Assembly: GCF_001275675.1 (NCBI RefSeq)
Contig: NZ_LITM01000002.1
Location: 627,059-691,058, forward strand
Source of the DNA: Lysinibacillus sp. FJAT-14745
Lineage (GTDB): Bacteria > Bacillota > Bacilli > Bacillales_A > Planococcaceae
DNA length: 64,000 nucleotides
Direction of reading: 5' to 3'
The stretch's first letter is position 1, and each line of letters opens with the position of its first letter. The translations under genes and the position numbers were made by a program. This document shows positions 1 to 9,103 of this stretch, piece by piece. The notes below the pieces were generated by a model. The model was given only the letters and a program-made list of their open reading frames with translations, searched no databases and was not told the origin of the DNA.

Positions 1-100
1 TATTGGCAAAGTGGTAACGAAAAAATCCTTTTATCGCTCAATAATAAACTTATTTTTTCCTAATCAACACGCCTGTTGTAAAACAATAGTTTAACGGATG

Positions 101-141
101 AAAAAACTTGCTATAGTGACATACCACTACAACAAGTTTTT
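101..141 (-). terminator. Intrinsic terminator after the YugP-like gene
   Basis: On the minus strand an AAAACTTG arm pairs with CAAGTTTT, extended by GTAGTG/CACTAT, and ends in a run of T. It lies just after the stop codon of the metallopeptidase gene at 144. Confidence 0.7.
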
Positions 142-143
142 CA

Positions 144-830
144 TTAGTCGTCATTGCGCATATTTGTAAAGATTAATACTAAACGTAATAATTCTAATAC
201 TGCTACTGCTGCTGCGGCAACATATGTTAATGCTGCAGCACTTAACACTTTTCGTGCTGGGCGCTCTTCTTCATTCGTAATAATTCCTAGAGAATTCATC
301 TGCACTAAAGCACGCTTTGATGCATCAAACTCTACTGGTAACGTTACTAATTGGAAGGCTACACCTGCTGCCAATAATACGATACCTAAAAGTAACATAT
401 TCGAACTACTTGCAAAAATACCAATCATGACAAATATCCAAGACATATTTGATGAAATATTTGCAACTGGCACTAGCTTACTACGTAATGTCAGCATTGA
501 ATATGCTTCTTTATGCTGGATGGCATGGCCAACCTCGTGGGCAGCAACTGCTGCACCAGCGATACTCGCTTCGTAGAAGTTACTTTCCGATAAAGCAACT
601 GTTTTTGTCGCCGGATTATAGTGATCAGACAACACACCTTGCGTTGGAACAACTCGTACATCATATAAGCCGTTCGCATCTAAAATCGCACGCGCTACTT
701 CTGCACCCGTTTGTCCCTTCATTGTACGTTCGTTTGCAAACTTATTATACGTGCTCTTTACTTTCATCTGTGCGTAAAGCGGCAGTAGCATAATTATTGC
801 AAAATAAACAATATACATACTTGTTGACAA
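144..830 (-). CDS. YugP-family membrane zinc metallopeptidase
   Basis: This 228-residue membrane protein matches the YugP family of neutral zinc metallopeptidases (Zn_peptidase_2). It has an N-terminal membrane helix (about 5-20), the HExxH zinc site at H98-E99-H102 (HEVGHAIQH), a hydrophobic pair at about 130-165, and E167 in EFDAS as the likely third zinc ligand. A last hydrophobic helix lies near 200-223. The start is TTG at 830, because a GAAAGGGG ribosome site sits 8 bases upstream; the first ATG, four codons later, is too far from it. The gene stands alone between its own terminator and ypjA. The substrate of this family is not established, so the name rests on the motif and fold signature. 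Confidence 0.85.
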   Translation of the reverse strand: MSTSMYIVYFAIIMLLPLYAQMKVKSTYNKFANERTMKGQTGAEVARAILDANGLYDVRVVPTQGVLSDHYNPATKTVALSESNFYEASIAGAAVAAHEVGHAIQHKEAYSMLTLRSKLVPVANISSNMSWIFVMIGIFASSSNMLLLGIVLLAAGVAFQLVTLPVEFDASKRALVQMNSLGIITNEEERPARKVLSAAALTYVAAAAVAVLELLRLVLIFTNMRNDD

Positions 831-878
831 TTTTCTAACCCCTTTCTACCTCGATACTATAATTCTATAATCATTTAC

Positions 879-1475
879 CTAATTCGGCAAATATTTGCGC
901 CACCTAATTGAGAAGATGGCTAGAAAAATGCATGTAACTGATAGCCAAAAAGTAAAATAGCCAATATAACTCGTATAATCTGCTAAATCACGATACATCG
1001 GCATTTGGCCAAATACATAATCAATCACATCATTATGCAATGTCCATACCGCTGCCACGGCAATATGCCAATATGAAAACACATATTTACCGAGATATAG
1101 AACTGCTTGGACAGCCATCGCAAAATGCGAGCCCACAAGCATCCAGCCTTGCCAACCAATAGATCCAGTTTCAATCAGCGTCCAAATATTCATCACATCA
1201 GCCCAGATTCCATATTTCACTAGTGTTATTAGTGCTAGCACTTCCATTAGCGGCCATTTTTTTCCCATAATCCACGCTAACAATACAAAGCAAAAGAATA
1301 AGCTGGCTGTCGGGCTATCTGGCACAAAAATATAAAAAATTGGCTTCGTGATGGCAAGCTGCCATCCATACCAATAATAACCGTAAATAGTACCTAATAG
1401 ATTGATAATAAGTAATAGTATTAAAAATGACTTATGCGTAAGAAGAAACCAGATGTTAGCACGTGTAATTTGCAT
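879..1475 (-). CDS. ypjA: DUF1405 membrane protein YpjA
   Basis: The protein has 198 residues and is strongly hydrophobic, with about five to six membrane helices and many tryptophans and tyrosines. It is the family found next to qcrABC in Bacillus subtilis, where it is called YpjA (DUF1405). Synteny (immediately downstream of qcrC on the same strand) and composition both support this. An AAAGGAG ribosome site precedes the ATG at 1475. A strong terminator separates it from qcrC, so it is probably not part of the main qcr transcript. Its function is unknown. Confidence 0.8.
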   Translation of the reverse strand: MQITRANIWFLLTHKSFLILLLIINLLGTIYGYYWYGWQLAITKPIFYIFVPDSPTASLFFCFVLLAWIMGKKWPLMEVLALITLVKYGIWADVMNIWTLIETGSIGWQGWMLVGSHFAMAVQAVLYLGKYVFSYWHIAVAAVWTLHNDVIDYVFGQMPMYRDLADYTSYIGYFTFWLSVTCIFLAIFSIRWRKYLPN

Positions 1476-1751
1476 AATTAAAACTCCTTTATCTTCTGTC
1501 TTTACTAAGATGCCTTTTTTAATTGTTATTATGTATAAAATAGTCTTTAATTTGCCACATTCTTTCTATAATCGCCGACTGACTACTAACCTCCTTGATT
1601 TGTTCACACAAACACTGTTGGTCTTTAATAGTCAATTCTGCCTTGCCTCTATCTTAAATTGTATTATGTATAGCCTAATAAATATTTTAGAACTAAAATT
1701 TACTATGCGGGAACTTTTTTGAAGTTGTAACAGTCACATTATTATACTAGA
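1476..1751. other. Intergenic spacer without a gene
   Basis: AT-rich DNA between ypjA and the qcrC terminator. I see no coding sequence with a ribosome site on either strand. It presumably carries the ypjA promoter. Confidence 0.5.
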
Positions 1752-1783
1752 AGAAAAAAAGAGCCAGTTTCCCGACTCTTTTA
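1752..1783 (-). terminator. Intrinsic terminator of the qcrABC operon
   Basis: The minus strand reads AAGAG, a loop-containing middle, CTCTT, then a run of seven T. It sits 10 bases after the qcrC stop codon. Confidence 0.75.
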
Positions 1784-1791
1784 AACTATAC

Positions 1792-2586
1792 TTATTTTTC
1801 TTCTTTTAAGCTCGCAATAAATTCTGCTAATTGCTTTGCTTCTTCATCTGTACCCTTGAATATACCAGGTGGCATTTTGCCACGACCATTATGCATAATA
1901 TCTTCAACTTGGTCAGCTGTTAAGGTATTACCAAGTAATTTAGGAGCAGCTGGGCCACCTTTTAAGTCAGCCGCATGACAGCCGATACAAGATTTAGCTG
2001 AGTCACCTGCTTCACCAGTCCAAATTTTATAACCTGGTAGTGATTCATCAATAGTAACTTTAACTTCTTTTTCAATTGCGCCCATTGCTTTTTGAGCTTC
2101 CCAGTCATGGTTAGCAACAGCTTCCCATGTTAAGTAAAACATAGCTGCTAGTGTCAATAACATAAACGCTGTTGGTAACGGACGTTTAGATGGACGACGT
2201 TCTGGACTTTTATCTAAAAATGGCATTAATAATAGCGCTCCAAATGCAAGACCTGGAACTACAACTGTTCCAATAACATTATATGGACCAGAAGCATATG
2301 TGTATTTTAATAATTGATATAAGAATAAGAAGTACCAGTCCGGTAATGGAATATACGCTCTTGTCGGATCAGCTGGTCCTTCAAGTGGTGATGGATGTGC
2401 AACTGTTAATATTAAATAAGCAATTAAAAATACAGCACCAACCATCCATTCTTTTAGTAAGAAGTTCGGCCAGAAAGCTTCCGTCTTACCTGGATATTCG
2501 GAATAATCCTTTGGAACGTTCGGCATTCTGTGATTTGCTTTGATACGAGAATCACCAACAAATTTCATTCCTTTTCCGCGATGCAT
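1792..2586 (-). CDS. qcrC: Menaquinol:cytochrome c reductase, cytochrome b/c subunit
   Basis: QcrC is the third subunit of the bc-type menaquinol:cytochrome c oxidoreductase in the plasma membrane. It joins the subunit-IV part of cytochrome b to a c-type cytochrome. The N-terminal half carries the PDWYF motif (82-86) of subunit IV and three hydrophobic helices (about 48-66, 102-122, 138-156). The C-terminal domain has one heme c site, C200-x-x-C203-H204, with M238 in GKMPPG as likely sixth ligand. The length of 264 is normal. It is the last gene of qcrA-qcrB-qcrC and is followed by a terminator. The ATG at 2586 has a GGAGGGGA site just upstream. Confidence 0.97.
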   Translation of the reverse strand: MHRGKGMKFVGDSRIKANHRMPNVPKDYSEYPGKTEAFWPNFLLKEWMVGAVFLIAYLILTVAHPSPLEGPADPTRAYIPLPDWYFLFLYQLLKYTYASGPYNVIGTVVVPGLAFGALLLMPFLDKSPERRPSKRPLPTAFMLLTLAAMFYLTWEAVANHDWEAQKAMGAIEKEVKVTIDESLPGYKIWTGEAGDSAKSCIGCHAADLKGGPAAPKLLGNTLTADQVEDIMHNGRGKMPPGIFKGTDEEAKQLAEFIASLKEEK

Positions 2587-2628
2587 TATGTCCCCTCCTT
2601 TAAAAAATCATCGAACCGTCAAGAACTA

Positions 2629-3303
2629 TTACAACGGCCCTGAAATTCCTTGACGACGAATCATGATAAAGTGTGCTGCAAGTAATGCAAACAATACTGC
2701 AGGTAAGAAGAATACATGAATCGCAAAGAATCGTGTTAACGTTTGAGCACCAAGAATAGTTGAGTCACCCGCTAATAAGATTTTAATCCATTCACCGATA
2801 AACGGTACGGATGCAGCAATTTGGATACCTACTTTTGTAGCGAATAATGCTTTCATATCCCAAGGTAATAAGTATCCTGTAAAACCAAGACCCATCATTA
2901 CACCAAAAATACCTACACCAACCATCCAGTTTAATTCACGAGGTTTCTTATAAGAACCTGTAAAGAATACACGAAGTGTATGTAAGAACATCATAACGAT
3001 TACTAATGAAGCTCCCCAGTGGTGCATACCGCGTACGATTTCACCAAATGCTACTTCGTTTTGTAAATAATAAACTGATTTCCAAGCATTCACTACGTCT
3101 GGTACATAGTACATTGTTAAGAACATACCTGATAGAATTTGAATTACCGTGATGAAGAAAGTTAATCCACCGAAACAGTAAACGAATGCTGAAAAATGAT
3201 GTGCAGGGTTCACGTGCTCTGGCACTTCGTGGTCGGCAATATCACGCCAAATCGGTGTAATATCTAAGCGTTCATCGACCCAATCATAAATTTTATTTAG
3301 CAC
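2629..3303 (-). CDS. qcrB: Menaquinol:cytochrome c reductase, cytochrome b subunit
   Basis: QcrB is the membrane cytochrome b6-type subunit that binds two b hemes and the menaquinol sites. The 224-residue protein shows four membrane helices and the paired heme ligands H94/H108 and H196/H211. C43 is at the position where Bacillus cytochrome b attaches an additional heme covalently. The conserved GYLLPWD segment is at 143-149. It lies between qcrA (14 bases upstream) and qcrC (42 bases downstream) in one operon. All key residues are present and the length is typical. Confidence 0.97.
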   Translation of the reverse strand: MLNKIYDWVDERLDITPIWRDIADHEVPEHVNPAHHFSAFVYCFGGLTFFITVIQILSGMFLTMYYVPDVVNAWKSVYYLQNEVAFGEIVRGMHHWGASLVIVMMFLHTLRVFFTGSYKKPRELNWMVGVGIFGVMMGLGFTGYLLPWDMKALFATKVGIQIAASVPFIGEWIKILLAGDSTILGAQTLTRFFAIHVFFLPAVLFALLAAHFIMIRRQGISGPL

Positions 3304-3317
3304 TGTTTTGTACCCCC

Positions 3318-3824
3318 TTACTTAACTAGAGTATTTGGATGAATTGGCCCAAGCGATAAGTAACCATCATCTTCTTTAACTTCATATTCATCCAATGGAC
3401 CTGATGGTGGTGTTCCTGGTATGTTATTACCATTTTTCTCGTAGCGCCCACCATGACAAGCACAGAAGAATTGATCTGGGTGTGTTGAATCTTGTCCCCA
3501 GTTCACCATACATCCTAAATGCTTACAAACAGGAGATAATGCAACGATTTGATCGCCTTGTTTGTAAACCCAAGCTACGTTTGTTACATCTGATTTGTAC
3601 CATGCATCAACTTGTTCAAATGTTAAGTCAACTTTAACAGGTGTGTCAGTAATATCAGCGATTTTATGCTCTGTTTTTACAAAGTTGCCACCAGCATGAC
3701 TTTGTAGTACTGGGTCTATTGCAAAACGAAGCATTGGCATCAGCATACCTGCCGCCATAAAGCCACCTACACCAGTTAGTGTATAGCTTAGGAATTGACG
3801 ACGTGAAACTCGATTATTACTCAT
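3318..3824 (-). CDS. qcrA: Menaquinol:cytochrome c reductase, Rieske iron-sulfur subunit
   Basis: QcrA is the Rieske [2Fe-2S] protein that takes electrons from menaquinol and passes them to the c-type heme. It starts with a Tat-like signal anchor (R8-R9-Q-F-L followed by a hydrophobic stretch to about 36). The cluster ligands are C100-x-H102 and C121-x-x-H124, with the stabilising disulfide pair C105 and C123. At 168 residues it is full length. It is the first gene of the qcr operon; a GGGGGG-rich ribosome site precedes the ATG and a plausible promoter lies about 60 bases upstream. Confidence 0.97.
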   Translation of the reverse strand: MSNNRVSRRQFLSYTLTGVGGFMAAGMLMPMLRFAIDPVLQSHAGGNFVKTEHKIADITDTPVKVDLTFEQVDAWYKSDVTNVAWVYKQGDQIVALSPVCKHLGCMVNWGQDSTHPDQFFCACHGGRYEKNGNNIPGTPPSGPLDEYEVKEDDGYLSLGPIHPNTLVK

Positions 3825-3881
3825 TCTTTTCCCCCCTCTAACTTAAAGGTCAGTCCAACGGACATTCTTTTACAAATAGTA

Positions 3882-3909
3882 ATACTAGGACATATCTATG
3901 ATATATCAA
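3882..3909 (-). promoter_or_regulatory. Putative sigma-A promoter of qcrABC
   Basis: On the minus strand TTGATA (3904-3909) and TAGTAT (3882-3887) are separated by 16 bases, about 58 bases before the qcrA start. Assigned by pattern only. Confidence 0.45.
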
Positions 3910-3978
3910 CTCCATAGCTTGGTCAATATAGCATTCTGTGGAAAGCTGGAGAATGTGAACAATTATTGAAACAAATTG

Positions 3979-4428
3979 TTAAATCTGTGTCCATTTGGTC
4001 GAAAACATCGGAATCACTTGTCGCAATTGATCTTCGAGAATGGAGTTTTTCACACCTTTATCCATACTTTCTAACGGAATCGCTGGTAGCCAAATAACAT
4101 TTACTTCATCTCCAATATTTGTCCAAAAATGGTCACAAGTAATGAAGAACACATGCTTAAAACCAGCATTATGTAATTGTGCCTCTAATTGCTTTGGCAT
4201 CTCTTCGTTTTTTAATGTTGCACTATACGAAAATGGTGGCATCAGTAATAGACGGCCTTTAAACTGTTGTTCGATAAAAGATGTGAGCGATAACAAAAAA
4301 TCCGCCTCTGCACCACTCTGTTTTATTCTTTCAGAAGTCAAATCGACGGTTACGAGTGGAACAATTGCTGTATCGATAAATTCCTTCTGTGCCATAAACG
4401 ATGTCACATCGCTTGCATTAAAATACAT
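3979..4428 (-). CDS. ypiF: DUF2487 protein YpiF
   Basis: A 149-residue soluble protein of the DUF2487 family, called YpiF in Bacillus subtilis, where it sits upstream of qcrA as it does here. No signal peptide, membrane segment or catalytic motif is obvious. The function is unknown; it may be linked to expression or assembly of the bc complex by position only. The ATG at 4428 follows an AGGAGG ribosome site. Confidence 0.8.
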   Translation of the reverse strand: MYFNASDVTSFMAQKEFIDTAIVPLVTVDLTSERIKQSGAEADFLLSLTSFIEQQFKGRLLLMPPFSYSATLKNEEMPKQLEAQLHNAGFKHVFFITCDHFWTNIGDEVNVIWLPAIPLESMDKGVKNSILEDQLRQVIPMFSTKWTQI

Positions 4429-4440
4429 CTCCTAAACCTC

Positions 4441-4590
4441 CTCATGTTGCATAAATCAATTTCGTCTTGGCGTATTTGCCGCTTGTACCAGGGCATGCAC
4501 GAAGGTCGACACGATGTCGGTCATTTCGGTAAGCCACAGGACGTAGCGAGTTCCTCTATTTCAGTAGGTGTTTGGTACCACTGAATGAAG
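4441..4590. repeat. Intergenic repeat, family B (hairpin type)
   Basis: This spacer carries a degenerate copy of a repeat also seen near 48.84-49.03, 51.97-52.07 and 52.86-53.01 kb. It starts with an ATTTCGTCTTGGCGTATTTG-like edge and contains CGAGTTCCTCTATTTCAG. It ends in a hairpin whose arms are TTCAGT and ACTGAA around a TTTGG loop. No coding potential is visible. Confidence 0.55.
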
Positions 4591-4708
4591 ATAAAAAAAT
4601 GCCCTTCTCCACTCTTCAATAGGATAGCCAATAAAAAGTGAAAACAATCATTCACTTGTTATGTTACCATATTGAGGTAGATAAAGGACATTCAATTTTC
4701 ACCTAAAA

Positions 4709-5272
4709 CTAATGTAAATTAGCCGTTTCCTTTAAAGCTTGTAACAAATTAGACAATTCATAAAAACGCTCTTCATCTCCCAAATCGAGGGCTTCATCAA
4801 TTTGCGCGAGTAATTTTTCTTCTTGGAATACGAGTAAGCTGTTGGACAGCAGCTCTTCTGCCAGTAAACGATCTTTTTCACTGACAATCAGTGCTTCCGG
4901 CATATAAGGGTTTTCTTCAAGAACTGCTAAGTATTGTGCACTTGGTGGTATATTTGGAAAATTCAATTGTATATACATATCTTCATGTTCATGTAAGCGT
5001 AAATCATGGAAAGATTTCTCGGCATCTGCTGTCATTACATTTCCTTTGTAAAAGCGAAATGGCACACCTGTTGAGTCAACTGTTGACATCACCATTGCTC
5101 TAGGGCAATAGTGGGCTTCTTCAACAAATCGAATTCGTGTTAATAACTCATCATTGCTTAATAAGTAATTCAATATCCATACACACTCACGACGTTTCAA
5201 TTGATAATTTTTTAAAAACCATCTAACAAATGCTTTTTTATCGACAACTGATACAGAAGCAGTCATACCCAC
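4709..5272 (-). CDS. ypiB: UPF0302/IDEAL-domain protein YpiB
   Basis: A 187-residue soluble protein matching YpiB (UPF0302). The C-terminal part, around residues 150-185, carries the short acidic IDEAL-type segment (AQIDEALDLGDEERFYEL). Bacillus subtilis has ypiB between ypiA and ypiF, the same order as here. It lies 8 bases downstream of ypiA and is probably co-transcribed with it. A GGAGGGAG ribosome site precedes the ATG. The molecular role is unknown. Confidence 0.85.
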   Translation of the reverse strand: MGMTASVSVVDKKAFVRWFLKNYQLKRRECVWILNYLLSNDELLTRIRFVEEAHYCPRAMVMSTVDSTGVPFRFYKGNVMTADAEKSFHDLRLHEHEDMYIQLNFPNIPPSAQYLAVLEENPYMPEALIVSEKDRLLAEELLSNSLLVFQEEKLLAQIDEALDLGDEERFYELSNLLQALKETANLH

Positions 5273-5280
5273 TCCCTCCT

Positions 5281-6549
5281 TTACTCAAATTCTAAGGTTT
5301 CTAACTTCTCTTGCCACTCAAGTTCACCCGGCTGAATAGTTATTAATTGACCGAGTACTTCTTTAGCTTCTGAACGCTTTCCTTCCTCTAATAAGAAGTA
5401 AACATATTTTTCTAAAAATGCTGCGTCTTCCTTAAAATCATTATATGCCAAACGGTAAAATTCGTATGCACGGTCGTACAATTCTAAATTTTCATATGCA
5501 ACCGCAGCAAACGGGTATAAAGTGCTCCATTCAAAATCATTTTTTTGCAACGTTTCAAATAATTCTATGACATCCTCATGACGCTCTTGTTGTGACAACA
5601 CAGAGATTAATGCTAATACTGCCTCCATGTATTCAGGATCTAAAGCAATGGCTTCACGTAGATGCTGTTCGCCTTCAGCTGGCAAGCCCGTTTTTAAAGC
5701 CATTTTACCAGCGAATAAGAATAAGGACTTATCATATTCGTCACGTTTTAATCCTTCCATAATGGCAGCGTATGCTTTTTTATTGTCCTCCGTCATAGCA
5801 TAGCTTTCAGCAAGTAATAAATAGGCAGAAAAATAATCAGGGTCTAATTCTTTTAATTCCTCTAATTGTTTAATGGCCATTTCATATTTTTGTGATTGAA
5901 AGGCTGAATACGCAGCACCAAATAAAACATCTGGCTTTACTTCATCATCAAGTGCTTTTAAATAGTAATCTAAAGCCGTTTCATAGGCAGCTCCTGCACG
6001 ATACACCTCAGCAAGTCTTTCAACAAGACTTATCCCAGCAAATTCAACTTGTTGTTCATACAAATCTTCATATAATCTCGCAGCCTCTAAAAAACGACCC
6101 GTTTCAAATAACAGCTCCGCTTTAGCAAATTGTAGTAATGGCTCATCAGGTAATATAGATAGTGCCTCATTGATGCGCATTTCTGCTACTTCAAATAATC
6201 CTTGCATTTGATAATAATCCGCTAATACTAATAATGCTTGAGGATATTCTGGAGTTGTCTCCTCTACTTCTAATAAAAAATCTAACGCTTCATCTTCATT
6301 ACCTAGTTCCATTAAGACGTTTGCACGATCAATTTTCAACTGTGCCTCTTCTGGGAATAAAAATTGTAAATGCTCCAGTACACGGTCAGCTTCCTTCATA
6401 TATCCATACTGCATAAAAACTTCAGCTAGCGCATAAATGTCCTCAGGTAGCTCTTTCGTTAAAAATGTTTCAAGTAGCTGTTCAATTAATGCTAAGTCCC
6501 CTTGTTCAAGTGCTTGCATCATTTCAGTCATCGCATTGTTCACAGTCAT
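5281..6549 (-). CDS. ypiA: Tetratricopeptide-repeat protein YpiA
   Basis: The 422-residue acidic protein is built almost wholly of helical TPR-like repeats of about 34 residues, for example YDRAYEFYRLAY near the C-terminus. It matches YpiA, located between the aro operon and ypiB in Bacillus subtilis. It has no signal peptide, so it is probably a cytoplasmic protein-interaction scaffold. A terminator separates it from aroA upstream, so it has its own promoter. The partner is unknown. Confidence 0.88.
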   Translation of the reverse strand: MTVNNAMTEMMQALEQGDLALIEQLLETFLTKELPEDIYALAEVFMQYGYMKEADRVLEHLQFLFPEEAQLKIDRANVLMELGNEDEALDFLLEVEETTPEYPQALLVLADYYQMQGLFEVAEMRINEALSILPDEPLLQFAKAELLFETGRFLEAARLYEDLYEQQVEFAGISLVERLAEVYRAGAAYETALDYYLKALDDEVKPDVLFGAAYSAFQSQKYEMAIKQLEELKELDPDYFSAYLLLAESYAMTEDNKKAYAAIMEGLKRDEYDKSLFLFAGKMALKTGLPAEGEQHLREAIALDPEYMEAVLALISVLSQQERHEDVIELFETLQKNDFEWSTLYPFAAVAYENLELYDRAYEFYRLAYNDFKEDAAFLEKYVYFLLEEGKRSEAKEVLGQLITIQPGELEWQEKLETLEFE

Positions 6550-6604
6550 TCACCTATTCTTTCATTAATACCTTTATGCTACAAAACATTTTCTCTCGAA
6601 ACAA

Positions 6605-6633
6605 GAAAAAACTCCCCAAAAGACTTGGAGAGT
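6605..6633 (-). terminator. Intrinsic terminator of the aro operon
   Basis: The minus strand has ACTC-CCAA pairing with TTGG-GAGT, followed by six T. It lies 12 bases after the aroA stop codon and closes the aroC-to-aroA transcript. Confidence 0.8.
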
Positions 6634-6645
6634 CAAGCATAGACG

Positions 6646-7932
6646 TTACCTTACTTCTTCTATATGCTCGAAAAACGATGGGTAAGAAACCGCAATACAT
6701 TCTGCGTCATCTAAAGTAACAGCCCCATCTGTAATAAGTGCTGCAACAGCGCCCATCATTCCTATACGATGGTCACCATAGGTTTTAAGGCTAGCACCAC
6801 GTAATGGAGTTGGTCCTTCAATAATCATTCCATCCTCAGTCGCTTCAATAGTAGCACCTAGTTTTTTCAATTCATCCACTACAGCCGTTATCCGGTCTGT
6901 TTCCTTCACTTTTAACTCCTCGGCATCCTTAATAATAGTTTTACCGTTTGCCTGCGTTGCTAATAAAGCAAGGATCGGGATTTCATCGATAAGACGAGGA
7001 ATAATATCTCCCTCAATTGTAGTTCCATTTAATGTTGACGTTTCAATTGTAATTGTTGCTGTCGGCTCTGATTGGTTATCTTCATTGGGCATAAGAGTCA
7101 TAGATGCCCCCATATTATGAAGCACTTCGATGATACCATCTCGTGTTGGATTAATTCCGACATTTTCTAGCGTTATTTTACTATCTTCACAGATAGCTCC
7201 TGCTACTAGGAAAAAGGCTGCTGATGAAATATCACCAGGAACAGAAACATGCGTCCCTGTTAGAGTTTGCCCTCCTTGTAATGAAATAACACCATCCACT
7301 TCGTCAACCTGTGCACCAAATTGACGAAGCATTCTCTCAGTATGGTCTCGAGATACTTCAGTTTCCCGCACAATTGTAGTACCTTCAGCTCGTAAACCCG
7401 CCAGTAAAATAGCTGACTTCACTTGTGCGCTCGCAACAGGCATGTGGTAATCAATAGCTTGTACTGTCTTACCTTGAATGGCTAATGGCGTATATTGCCC
7501 ATCTGCCCTTCCGGTAATGTGTGCACCCATTTGACGTAATGGATCAATAACACGGCGCATCGGTCGTTTTCCAATTGACGCATCCCCAGTCATCACTGAA
7601 TGTACAGTAGATCCAGCTAGAATCCCTAGCATTAAGCGTGTCGTCGTACCAGAGTTTCCTGTGTATAGTACCTCTGTAGGCTCTTGCCAACCCTCTATAC
7701 CTGGGCTGTCGATGGATACATTTGTTCCTTCCACGTCAATTTTTACACCAAGCTTGCGGAAACAATCAATTGTGCTCAAACAATCCTCACCTAATAAAAA
7801 GCCATCAACTGTCGTTTTACCCGTTGCAATAGCTCCAAACATAACGGAACGGTGTGAAATAGATTTATCACCAGGAATCGTTAAAATCCCTTGTAAGGAA
7901 GGTTTATCATATTGTAATACTTTTTCACTCAT
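6646..7932 (-). CDS. aroA: 3-phosphoshikimate 1-carboxyvinyltransferase (EPSP synthase)
   Basis: The enzyme joins shikimate 3-phosphate and phosphoenolpyruvate to make EPSP, the sixth step of the shikimate pathway (called aroE in Bacillus subtilis). Early motifs are [10 protein letters not shown] (about 18-27) and GNSGTT (about 93-98), and late motifs include KETDR and the GDHRI segment. The reading frame is open further upstream, but the start is set at the ATG at 7932. A GGAGGG site lies 9 bases before it, and the upstream extension overlaps tyrA. That gives 428 residues, the normal length. It is the last gene of the operon and the glyphosate target family. Confidence 0.97.
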   Translation of the reverse strand: MSEKVLQYDKPSLQGILTIPGDKSISHRSVMFGAIATGKTTVDGFLLGEDCLSTIDCFRKLGVKIDVEGTNVSIDSPGIEGWQEPTEVLYTGNSGTTTRLMLGILAGSTVHSVMTGDASIGKRPMRRVIDPLRQMGAHITGRADGQYTPLAIQGKTVQAIDYHMPVASAQVKSAILLAGLRAEGTTIVRETEVSRDHTERMLRQFGAQVDEVDGVISLQGGQTLTGTHVSVPGDISSAAFFLVAGAICEDSKITLENVGINPTRDGIIEVLHNMGASMTLMPNEDNQSEPTATITIETSTLNGTTIEGDIIPRLIDEIPILALLATQANGKTIIKDAEELKVKETDRITAVVDELKKLGATIEATEDGMIIEGPTPLRGASLKTYGDHRIGMMGAVAALITDGAVTLDDAECIAVSYPSFFEHIEEVR

Positions 7933-7959
7933 CGTTTTCTTCCCTCCTATATGAAGATA

Positions 7960-7985
7960 GAAAGCGCCGCAATTCCGACGCTTTC
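7960..7985 (-). other. Hairpin between tyrA and aroA
   Basis: GAAAGCG and CGCTTTC arms face each other across a 12-base loop. On the transcribed strand no T run follows, so it may be a partial terminator or an RNA-stability element that tunes aroA relative to tyrA. The role is inferred only. Confidence 0.4.
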
Positions 7986-8005
7986 TTTTAAACAGGCATT
8001 CGTTC

Positions 8006-9103
8006 CTATGAAATATATGTTTCATAATTAGCACGCTTTTGTATACACGCTGCTGCACGTTCACGGTCACTTTCGCTTTGTAAGCTAATAACAAGAATCC
8101 CGAAAACGTCCTCACGTGACTCTACGATACGTAAATTCGTAATACTAATCGCTTCGTCTGCAAGTAAGCCTGTCACCTCAGAAATAACCCCAGGATAGTC
8201 AGGAACGTCAACATATAAGTCAAATGATGTGAACATTGCTCCTGCACTAATCGGTAATTCATCTCTTACATCTTTGGCAACTGCAAAGTATGTTTCTATG
8301 TCATCCGAGCTACCATTTAAAAGCAGCTCCTTCACACGACTCATTTCCTTTTCCCAGCCTACTAGCTGTGCAATAAGCTCATCTCGATTTTGCAATGTAA
8401 TATCTCGCCATAAAATCGGATTGGACGAGGCAATACGCGTTATATCACGGAAGCCACCTGCAGCAAGTGAACGTGTCATCGGATATTCCCCATTTTCTCC
8501 GCCCAACTGATGCACAAGAGAAGCAGCAACGACATGTGGAAAGTGACTAACTACAGCTGTCATATGATCATGCTCACGAGCAGATACACTAACAACTTTT
8601 GCATGTGTAAATTTTAATAAACTTTCAAGCTGAGCCATTTTAACAATTTCTTCACCGGCGAGCGGTGTTAGCATATAATACGCATTTTCAAAAAGGTGAG
8701 CCTTTGCGGCTAACACACCGCTTTTATGTGAGCCTGCCATTGGATGGCCACCAATAAAGGTAATGCCTAACTCACGTAGCTCCCCAGCCTTTTGCATAAT
8801 CATCTTTTTTGTACTACCTGTATCTGTTACGATTACTTTATTTTTTAACGGCCATGTTTTTAATTGTTCCATCCATTCGAGTGTTGCGTTGACGGGAGTG
8901 CCAAAAATGATAACATCCACGTCAGCTGCAACTTCTTTAGGATCTGACACAATATCATGAACAATAGTTAATGTTTTCGCATGTTCACGTGTTTTCGAAT
9001 CCATATCATAGCCAATAATTTTTGTTTCTGGTGCCTTTTGCAATGCCAAGGCAATCGAGCCTCCAATTAGGCCAAGCCCAATAACGAGCACGTTGCGTGT
9101 CAT
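8006..9103 (-). CDS. tyrA: Prephenate dehydrogenase with C-terminal ACT domain
   Basis: TyrA oxidatively decarboxylates prephenate to 4-hydroxyphenylpyruvate with NAD+, the tyrosine branch after chorismate. The N-terminal Rossmann motif is GLGLIGG (about 9-15), and the conserved H-G-H-P-M-A-G-S-H segment is near 120-127. The last 70 residues or so ([20 protein letters not shown] onward) form an ACT domain, normally used for amino-acid feedback. The length of 365 fits Bacillus TyrA. Its start overlaps the hisC stop by 4 bases (ATGA), which indicates translational coupling. Confidence 0.96.
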   Translation of the reverse strand: MTRNVLVIGLGLIGGSIALALQKAPETKIIGYDMDSKTREHAKTLTIVHDIVSDPKEVAADVDVIIFGTPVNATLEWMEQLKTWPLKNKVIVTDTGSTKKMIMQKAGELRELGITFIGGHPMAGSHKSGVLAAKAHLFENAYYMLTPLAGEEIVKMAQLESLLKFTHAKVVSVSAREHDHMTAVVSHFPHVVAASLVHQLGGENGEYPMTRSLAAGGFRDITRIASSNPILWRDITLQNRDELIAQLVGWEKEMSRVKELLLNGSSDDIETYFAVAKDVRDELPISAGAMFTSFDLYVDVPDYPGVISEVTGLLADEAISITNLRIVESREDVFGILVISLQSESDRERAAACIQKRANYETYIS